DNA from: Simmondsia chinensis
Lineage: Eukaryota; Streptophyta; Magnoliopsida; Caryophyllales; Simmondsiaceae
Assembly (NCBI GenBank): GCA_018398585.1
Contig: JAGTTD010000013.1
Coordinates: 7,164,492-7,228,491, forward strand
Reading direction: 5' to 3'
Length of the DNA stretch: 64,000 nucleotides
Shown here: positions 56,801-64,000 of the stretch, one piece after another
Layout of the letters: each line of letters starts with the position of its first letter
Position numbering within the stretch: the stretch's first letter is position 1
Made by a program: the position numbers and the translations under genes
The notes under the pieces: model-generated
Databases searched by the model: none
What the model saw: only the letters and a program-made list of their open reading frames with translations
Told to the model about the DNA's origin: nothing

Positions 56801-59545
56801 AGTTATTTATTCAAAAGGAAGCCTCATGCGTTGCTTGGCATGACTGGGTTTGGATGGTCGCATGAATAATTTTGCACCAGCTTGTTTGTTTTGTTGATTT
56901 GCTTGTACTGCTGTCCCGTCAGAACTAGAAATAGCTTTGTAAAAGTGGGGTGTTTAGAAGCGTAGTTATGGATGCCTACCTATGTTTAGTGGAGCTTTAT
57001 GAGGTCACAAATATGTTAGTGATTCATGGATTGTGGATCCTTGATTCTTTGTCGTGTTGTATTTCGAACTTTAGTTTGGATTTAGAGCTGGAGGTCTATG
57101 GACCTAATATTTTTGGGTTGGGTTAGATACCTGGCATTTTCTAGGGTTTGCTCTCTTGCCTTGAATATATATATTTATTGTGGGGCCTTTTTTTTGCCCC
57201 GTGTCTGAACACAGAGAGTGAGAGTAGGGTGAGGCTACTTCTGAAAACCTCAATTTCAAAATCTAGTGAAGTTTTGTATCTCCGCCGGTGGTTCTTCCCT
57301 CATTAGAGGGCTTTCCACTTTAATCACAGAGAGCGAGAGTATGGTGATTCTGCTTGTAAAGACCTCCATTCCCATGTCTGGTGTAATTTTCTGCCTCCGC
57401 TAGTGGTTTCTCCCTCATTTGAGGGTTTACCACTTAAAATCATAGAGAGGGATAGTAGGTGAGGCTGCTTGTAGAAAACTCTATTCATAAATTGTGGTTT
57501 TTCTCTCATTTGAGGGTTTTCACTTAAATCAAGGTATTTTTGTTTCTCTTTCTTTCTTATTTTCTCATTTGATTTCCAAGTCTGTTTTTGGTATCTAAAT
57601 CGAATTCAGTTCTTGGGGCATTTCGCCTATTAAATATGTTAGTGATTCATGAACTGTGCATCCTTGATTCTTGGGTAGAGTCTCACATGAACAAATGACG
57701 GGGAAAGTTCCCGAATTTCAATGAATATTAGTTCCCCATGCCATTAAATTGGGCGTTCAAGCATATTTCACATACCTGATCCTTTTTTCTTCACAGGTTT
57801 CATGAATATGGTGATGATGGTGGGCCAGCTGCTAAGAATTTGAGACCGAAGTTCGATGTTTTCTCGAGACATGTCTTGACTCACACTGGACTTGAACTTC
57901 CTGAAGTGGAGGTAAGAGAAACATTTTCTTTCCATTGCAGCTGCATTGTTTTCAACTTAGTTTTACGTGAGCCCTTCTAGAAAGTAGTAAGAGCTCAGCC
58001 TCAGTTTGCTTGTTTTTTCTATAGATGAAGCATTTGGTTGCAGTGGCCGTATCCATGAAGGCCGTTGGGAGCGTTCTTTTTGTATTTGGTAGCTCACTTG
58101 GAGCTTATCTTCTGGTATGTAGTCTTACTGAAATATTTATTTATTTATTTAACGCTGAAACCCTTGATGAATACGGGATTCAATGCTGGGTCTCGGGTTC
58201 CACCCCAAAGAGCTTACACCTTTAGTTTGATTGTTAATCGATTTAGATATTGGGCAAAACTAAGGGCTTATTTGATATCATTTTCTGGTTCAATTTTTTG
58301 GCTTTAGAAATAAATGTTTCTTTTTTTTTTTTAGTTTTTGGTTTTTAGTTTTTGTTGGAGCTTTTTAAAAACTGAAAATAGAAGCTTAAAAAAAGGGAAA
58401 AGTTTGTTCAAAAGCAACTTGAAAAGGAAAATGATACCAAATGGGCCATAAATAGCTGAAAAACAGACCTATTAATCTTCCTCTTGATTTGTCCTGCAGC
58501 TTCTATACCAGTTCCTTGCTACCCCGGTCTTGTGCGACTTCTACAACTATGATCCACACAGGAAAGAATTTGCTCAACTATTTGTCAAATTTACTGAGGT
58601 TAGCCCAGACAGCCCTTGTGCCATGCATATATCCATCTCTTTATGTCTCCTTGGGTGGTTTTCTTTGTTTTTTTTACACCGGTATGGAAAAAAACACCGA
58701 GCATTTCTCTTAGGGAATGCTCTGCCTAGTGCATCAACATAAACTATGAAGGCCTAAGTTTGAGCTAGGCACTGAGGACCACTGAATCACTGAAAAAAAG
58801 TTTGATGCTCAAATCTTGACGCTCAGTTAGTGGCCATGTTACTTCTATAAAACAATGAGTAAACATAATGTTTCTTGTAGTGTCTGTTATCCTCAAAGTC
58901 TCTTGAATGTGTATTTGCCATGAACCTTGAAACTTCTCGTTGAGAGTATTAATTAGGATCGCAGTATCCCCTTCCATGTTTCCTTGGGTGCGAAAGAGAG
59001 TGAATTTTGTCAAAAGTTTGAACTGTTAGATGAAAGCTTATATAAATGATTTTATATGCTATACCAAAATCACAAGCACTCATACAAATGCTTTGAAATG
59101 GTTTTATGCTGTCAACAACTTTTACTATAGTTGTACTAACATTGAGATTGATAATTGTTGGAACTTGAACTTGCGCCATTTTAATCGTGTCAGGAAAACA
59201 TACTATGTTAAGTAATCAACTATTTCATAGCATTCTTTTTTGCAAGGGTAAGAAAAAGCAAACCAACCTAAGGCATTGGATTGTTATATAAAAGCCCATC
59301 AATTGTTACATTGAGCAAGGCAATCACCACAATGCCAACGTTTGAAAACTCAACTATTTCATAACATTAGATTGTTACGTAAAAGCCCATCAATTGTTTT
59401 ATACACGTAAAAATGTTGATAATACTTGAATGTATCTTTATAGAATTTGGCGTTAGCTGGGGCTCTACTGTTCTTCTTGGGCATGAAGAACTCGATGCTG
59501 AGGAGGAAACTCAACAGGAAGATTCCAAAGGCAAAAGCAAGTTAA
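53877..59545 (+). CDS. HR-like lesion-inducing (HRLI) family membrane protein, five exons
   Basis: Exons 53877-53944, 57797-57911, 58025-58114, 58500-58598 and 59444-59545 join in frame with GT..AG introns and give 157 residues, the usual family size (Pfam HR_lesion, DoxX-like). Four membrane segments are seen: residues ~3-21 (MAFVSFVGRVLFVSVFILSA), ~64-82 (AVGSVLFVFGSSLGAYLL lies in 73-91), ~90-107, and ~125-141 (NLALAGALLFFLGMKNS). GGPAAKNLRPKF and DFYNYD are conserved family blocks. The tail is basic (RRKLNRKIPKAKAS). The start context AATCAATGGCT suits plants. Family members are linked to cell-death-like lesions when overexpressed; the biochemical role is unknown. Intron 1 (3852 bp) is swollen by a 288-bp mini-LTR element and a triplicated repeat. 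Confidence 0.93.
54576..54863 (+). mobile_element. Miniature LTR element (SMART-like, 288 bp), TSD ATAAT, in HRLI intron 1
   Basis: LTRs of 71 and 69 bp (54576-54646, 54795-54863) start TGTTA(A/G)AGTACAAAA-like and end TTTG(G/A)CA. The primer binding site is TAGTACTAGAGC (54647-54658; consensus TGGTATCAGAGC). A purine-rich stretch (ATAGGGGGCA) precedes the right LTR, and ATAAT flanks both ends (54571-54575, 54864-54868). It is similar in size to SMART/TRIM elements of land plants. Same strand as HRLI. Confidence 0.93.
57210..57530 (+). repeat. Three tandem copies of a 115-bp LTR(U5)-like unit in HRLI intron 1
   Basis: Copies at 57210-57324, 57325-57440 and 57441-57530 each start CA(C/T)AGAGAG and contain a GTGGTT.CTCCCTCATT.GAGGG.TT.CCACTT core. 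Copy 3 lacks ~25 bp. The core resembles the U5-like part of the LTR-like fragment at 343-405. They lie 260 bases before exon 2. Confidence 0.85.
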
Positions 59546-60321
59546 AAAGCTATGATTTTGGTCATGTGAAGGGGGTTTTTCTGCAACACTTTTGGACATC
59601 TCTCATGTTGTATGCTTGTAATTTTAATCTTATTTGGTGGGCTTTCGTTTTTCTTCAGTTTTTTTATTTTATTTTTTATTTTTTTTATTTTGTACTTTCT
59701 GGTCATATCTTGAGTTTCTCTAGGGGTTGATTTTGCAAGTGGGTGTAGTCCCAAAACACTGGGAATCGGGGGTAGTGAAAAATAGAGGTTTCTTTAATCA
59801 TAGAAGTTCAAGCTTTTGCTAGGTATTTACCCCCCCCCCCCCCCCCCCCTCAAAAATAGATAAAATTGGAGGGCTCAAACTCGCAATTTAGAATAGGCCA
59901 ACTATCATTCCAATTATTGAGACAATTTACTGACACTTTGAATGATTGGATATCACAATGGTTTTATCTGTGTTGTATAATCTAGAAGGTGGACATACTT
60001 ATTTTTGGTAGGCAACTGAGTAGGATGGAGGGATATAAATTGAGGACTTTTGTCTTTTAGGGTTTTAACCTTTGATTGTTCTTTTCGTTTTTGATAAATG
60101 AGGTATAATTCCTAAATGGACCATGGTGTAGGGTAGAAGTCATGAGTAATAATACAAAACAAAATATAAGAATTAGAACTAAAGCATCCTTAATTGTAAG
60201 AGCTTGAACTAGATAAAACTTCCAAAAGGCTTCAACATTTGACTTCAAAGACAGCCATGTATTAGTAGTATTGAGGATGCTAGTCTAAACTATGAGTCAC
60301 CCTTAATGGTGTTTAATTATT
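59546..60321. other. HRLI 3' region and spacer
   Basis: It must hold the 3' UTR of HRLI. T-rich tracts follow the stop (59658-59692), and a 20-nt poly(C) run lies at 59830-59849. No further gene was recognised. Confidence 0.45.
59830..59849. repeat. 20-nt poly(C) run
   Basis: Uninterrupted C tract downstream of HRLI. Confidence 0.9.
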
Positions 60322-60334
60322 AGATTATAGTCTT

Positions 60335-60528
60335 TTTAATTATTGGCCCCTCGACTGGGTCCTCAGAAACAGTCTCTCGTTTGGGTCTCACCCTGATGGG
60401 GTAAGACTGCGTACACCCTACCCCTCTCAGACCTCGCACAAGTGGGAGTCCTTGAGGCACTGGGTATGTTGTTATTGCCCTCTTGACCCTGCTTAGGTAG
60501 GAGCCCTTGGGGCATTGGCTATGTTGAG
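60335..60528 (+). mobile_element. SINE with duplicated 3' end, 13-bp TSD
   Basis: AGATTATAGTCTT flanks both ends (60322-60334, 60529-60541). The body has AGAAACAGTCTCTCGTTTGG, AAGACTGCGTACACCCTACC and GAGGCACTGGGTATGTTGTT, the same tail family as 34956-35082. A second, differently diverged 3' unit follows at once (CCTGCTTAGGTAGGAGCCC to GGCATTGGCTATGTTGAG). The 5' head is short and shows neither clear tRNA boxes nor 5S sequence. Confidence 0.88.
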
Positions 60529-60701
60529 AGATTATAGTCTTAGTTGTCTAAAACGAAAGATTTTATACCGAGGAAAATATTTGATAAGAATGTCATTCAT
60601 AAGTATAATCTGGAAGGACAAAGTACTACTTTAGAAGGCAAGTGAGTTGGGGGATGGATGTGTTTGTATCGAGGATCTTTTGTTATAGAGTTTTAACTTT
60701 A

Positions 60702-61746
60702 GGGCATGTTTGGTATGGGGTTAATAGGGGCTAAAGATTATAGGGGTAACTATTACACTCTTTTTAATCTTGTTTGGTTTACTATTAACATTTAATCTAT
60801 GAAAAAATTTACTCCCAAATGGGGTTAAAATCATTGCACTATTCCCTCTAGTGCAACATCTATAACAAGAGAAGGGGAAAAAATTTTTAAACTTGTCTAT
60901 TGTTTGGAAAATTTGAATATTATAAAAATATATTTATATGTTTAAAAAATTAATTAAATACTTAATAAAATATTCTAAATATTTTTTAGATACTTAATAT
61001 TAGAATAATATTTTAAAAATTCATAAAATATTTGAAATATATACACAACATTTTAAATATTATTATAATATTTATATACTAGGAAATATTATAAATATAT
61101 AATATAAAAAATATGCATAAAAATTCAATAGTTAAAAATATATAATAATATTTAAATATTAAAAATAATAAAAAATTTAAATTTAAAAAAAAATATTTTA
61201 TGTATTAAATTTTTTTTTTATATTTACAAAAATATTTTAAATAATTAAAAAATATTTTAAGATTAAAAATACATTAAATATTCAAATAAATGAATAGAAA
61301 GTAGGATATATCTATTATGGTGATCTTGGTGGTGACTGGAGGTCAAATACAATAGTGATATCAGTGGGGATAGATCGTCAGCATTGTAATATGGATTATC
61401 AGGGTTTTTAATAATTTCAAATTATTTTTTAGATATTTAAAGTTTCATCAATTATACACGGGTGATTTTGTTCAATGTTTTAATAAATAGTTATATTTTA
61501 TTATAAATAAATTAAAAAAAATTAGAGATAATATAAGAAATAAATTAGCGCATGAAAGATAAAAAAGAAGCATGTCACACTCAAACCAAACATAATAAAA
61601 GACTTATGGGTTAATGTTTACTCCTTTAAAAGTGCACAACCAAACAAGATGAAAGGAAAACATTTTCATATGATAATGGTTACCCTATTAACAATTGTAC
61701 CATTATAGATTATCCACTTTTTTTAACCTCATACCAAATATGTCCC
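60702..61746. mobile_element. MITE-like DNA element (about 1045 bp), Tourist-like ends
   Basis: Left GGGCATGTTTGGTATGGGGT and right complement GGGACATATTTGGTATGAGG are inverted repeats of the GGGCATGTTTGGT type seen in PIF-related Tourist elements. Flanks read TTA and TAA, so the TSD is not exact (TA is shared). The interior is very AT-rich and non-coding. Confidence 0.65.
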
Positions 61747-62321
61747 TAATATTGGAACCATTAGGCTTTGAGATAGCGAAATAGCTTTAACGTTGTCCAG
61801 GAAAATGTCCAATAAGGATAACATTCATAACTATATAAAGGAAACATGGTTAGTAAATGATAGCAGATGGTGTAATTACCAGATATATAATTAGAATACT
61901 GAAAAGCTAGTTCATCTTTGATTGCGGCAATGGCTTTTCATAATAAAAATGTATCAAACTTTTGAAATACGAATTTCCCTATACATAATTACTACCATGC
62001 TTTAAAATTGCCTTGCTTGTTCTTGAGCGTCTTAATGTTTGAAGAATAGAGAAATCGATGTGATCATATCTTGCAAGCAATAGGAAGGACTCATGAACAA
62101 AAGACGAATTTTGAGGGCTTCTATGCTCACGTTTTTTTACGATCTTATTTATTGTCTTAGGGAAGCCGATAGAATGGCATATAGCAAATGAATAGTAAGT
62201 TCAAGGGCACAATGATAGCAAATGTGAATCAAATATCTTAAACTCTTTCTAGGAACAAACTTGGGACTATGTGTTAAGAGTATAATATATAGTGGTTATA
62301 ATGTATATTGAGCCCATTGGG
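61747..62321. other. Spacer without recognisable gene
   Basis: No domain or repeat was recognised. Confidence 0.45.
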
Positions 62322-64000
62322 TAGAGGTAGCCAATGGGCCGAGTTGGGCCGGGCCGAATCTCGAGACTGGGAACCGTTGCCCCCAACGGCTCTTTGGAAG
62401 GGGAGAGTCGTTGCTCCCCCTCCTCCTAATTTAAAAAAAAAAAAATTTCATATTTTTTTTTCTATACATACCTCATCCTCCCCAACCCATTTCCTCATCA
62501 AATCTCCATTCCTCTCTTCTCTCTCTATACATTCATCATTTTCATCATCTCCATCTTCTTCAATTTTGGTAATTGCAATATTGTGCTCTAAAGTTCGAAG
62601 TTCATAAAGTGTTTGCCTGAAGTTCGAATTTCATTGTTCTCTCGTTTCGGTAATTTTAGTATCGCAATTTTATTTGGTCCGCATTTTTATCTATTTAATT
62701 TGCATTACTACTTGTATTTTATAAATACTAATCACTTATACTACTATGTCACACAACTCTTCATTATCCTCTGGAGCCGGTCGTGCTAGTTTTAGCTCTT
62801 CTTGGCTATCCAGAATCTCTAAAAGGGGTAGAATTGTCGAACTTAATATGCAAGAACAAACTTTTCTACAACTAGGTCCATCACCCCTATTCACTGATGA
62901 TAGCATAGATTGGGACTTTGAACAACAACAAGATTGAAACCTAGCCTGAAAGTAGTATTGGTACTAGTAGGCGTAGAACTAGGGGGGTATGGATCACTTT
63001 ACCCTTAATAGGACAACTAATAAAGCAACTTGTAAATTATGTGACCTACCTAGGTGCTTTAGCCATCAACATGGCAGTGGGATAGGCACATTAAGCAGAC
63101 ATATACTTAGGTGCCACCCCGAGCAATGCTTAGATAAGAGCCAACAACGTCTAGTACAGCAAGTAACCGGTACACTTGCTAATTTTAGGTTCTCTCAAGA
63201 GGACAACCGAAAGGGGCTAGCTAGATATATAATTTTTGGTGAAAGGCCTTTTAGTGCCGGCGAAGACCAATATTTCGTCGACTACCTCCAAAAATGGGTG
63301 AACCCTGCCATTGTAAGGATTCCTCGGAACACCGTAAAGTGGGACCCTTTTACGGAGTACCACAGGATGAAAGCTGGGGTCTTAACACTTTTTGCGATGA
63401 ACACGAGCATGTTCTTGCTGACGTCGGACACATAGAAGTCGAAACCAGGTGTGCCTTATATGTGCATAACGGCACACTGGATCAATGACTCCTACACCCT
63501 CCAAAAGAGAATAATTCATTTTGGTTATTTAGATTACCCCCACACTGCCGAGATAATTACGGGTGCAATTATGTCGGCAGTCCACAACTGGGGCATAGAG
63601 CGTCGTATCTTCAGTATTACGTTCGATAATGCTACCAGGAACACTGCATCTGTTACACATTTAATTAGACACATGAGACCCGTGTTAGGTGGGATGTGTT
63701 TCAATCTTCGTTGCATTTGTCACATTTTGCATTTAATGGTAATGGATGGTTTAGAGCTAGAAATGCATCCTTTAACACCTTAAGATCCGTAACAATATCT
63801 ATTAAATCATCCGGCACTAGAAAAAGAAGATTTAGAAATTTATGTAGGTTCCATGGCATAGAATATAAACAATTCAAACTAGACTCCAAAACTAGGTGGT
63901 CTCTACGGTAGAAACGTTAGAGCGTATTCTACCATATAAGGACGTTCTGATGGAATTTGCACAGGAAAATCATTTAGAATGGAGCGATTACAACCTGAAC
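62322..64000 (+). mobile_element. hAT transposon, 5' part (continues beyond the window)
   Basis: The terminus TAGAGGTAGCCAATGGGCC, followed by GAGTTGGGCCGGGCCG, matches the ends of the non-autonomous elements at 52687 and 30438. A promoter/leader region and a BED zinc-finger transposase gene follow. The right terminus and TSD lie outside the window; the left 8-bp flank would be CATTGGGG. Confidence 0.82.
62746..64000 (+). pseudogene. hAT transposase (RICESLEEPER/Ac type), frameshifted, 3' end missing
   Basis: The N-terminus starts at 62746 (MSHNSSLSSGAGRASF). A frame at 62989 has the BED zinc finger: CKLC, then TLSRHILRCHP, with the CX2C and HX4H ligands visible. KWVNPAIVRIPRNTVKWD follows. 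After a shift, 63451-63783 gives MCITAHWINDSYTLQKRIIH and FSITFDNATRNTASV, the hAT catalytic core region with its conserved Asp, then RCICHILHLMVMDGL. A later frame gives FKLDSKTRW. Stops and frameshifts (near 62935, 62990 and 63430) indicate inactivity, although assembly errors are possible for some. Confidence 0.85.

Noticed and set aside
57210..57530. Alternative exons of HRLI
   Set aside because: The three units are LTR-like, have stops in all frames and are not bordered by consistent splice sites.
1..64000. CRISPR array, operon, riboswitch or other prokaryotic system
   Set aside because: The sequence is plant nuclear DNA; no regularly spaced identical repeats with unique spacers and no bacterial genes were seen.

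Overview
This window reads as nuclear DNA from a dicot-type flowering plant. It is AT-rich, has spliced genes with plant GT..AG introns, carries two plant-type proteins, and most of it is transposable elements: L1- and RTE-type LINEs, Ty1/copia and Ty3/gypsy elements, TRIMs, hAT, PIF/Harbinger and Mutator-like MITEs, and SINEs. I see no bacterial or organellar gene. I cannot name the species.

Only two genes look intact. One is a two-exon, 241-residue peroxisomal enoyl-CoA delta isomerase (ECI2/IBR10 type) on the minus strand at 27299-28560. The other is a five-exon, 157-residue HR-like lesion-inducing (HRLI) membrane protein on the plus strand at 53877-59545. From memory, the Arabidopsis counterparts are neighbours on chromosome 4, so this may be an old gene pair pushed 25 kb apart by insertions. 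A decayed, partly intronless ECI copy lies at 15078-15420. A third gene-like locus (45.2-48 kb) encodes an unrecognised Lys/Ser-rich protein in four tandemly duplicated exons and looks decayed.

Layout: 0-0.44 kb LTR-like sequence; 1.3-7.3 kb degenerate L1-type LINE with ATGA-overlapping ORFs; 7.4-8.0 kb complete TRIM; 8.3-8.7 kb tail insertion and tandem duplication; 9.2-10.1 kb MITE and 5'-truncated LINE; 13.3-14.1 kb inverted-repeat element holding a tRNA-derived SINE; 15.1-15.4 kb ECI retrocopy; 15.4-24.8 kb minus-strand gypsy remnant split by a complete copia element; 27.3-28.6 kb ECI gene with a Mutator-type MITE in its upstream region; 29.2-30.4 kb truncated RTE LINE; 30.4-32.9 kb non-autonomous hAT packed with nested elements; 34.5-39.0 kb very long inverted repeat holding a SINE, two 9-bp-TSD MITEs and a 1.5-kb solo LTR; 39.0-43.1 kb PIF/Harbinger element; 44 kb polypurine tract; 45-48 kb exon-repeat locus; 49.2-51.3 kb copia remnant; 52.7-53.2 kb hAT MITE; 53.5-59.5 kb HRLI; 60.3-61.7 kb SINE and MITE; 62.3 kb to the end, a hAT transposon cut off by the window edge.

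The most interesting object is the insertion at 34841-35082. It has an 18-bp target-site duplication, a head derived from 5S rRNA with its internal pol III promoter boxes, and a 3' body that matches the 3' end of the truncated RTE LINE at 29.2 kb. That is the architecture of a 5S-headed SINE with its partner LINE. The same tail also occurs as insertions of only 63-64 bp. The long inverted repeat at 34.5-39.0 kb supplies pre-insertion (empty) sites for its own insertions, because each arm lacks what the other gained.
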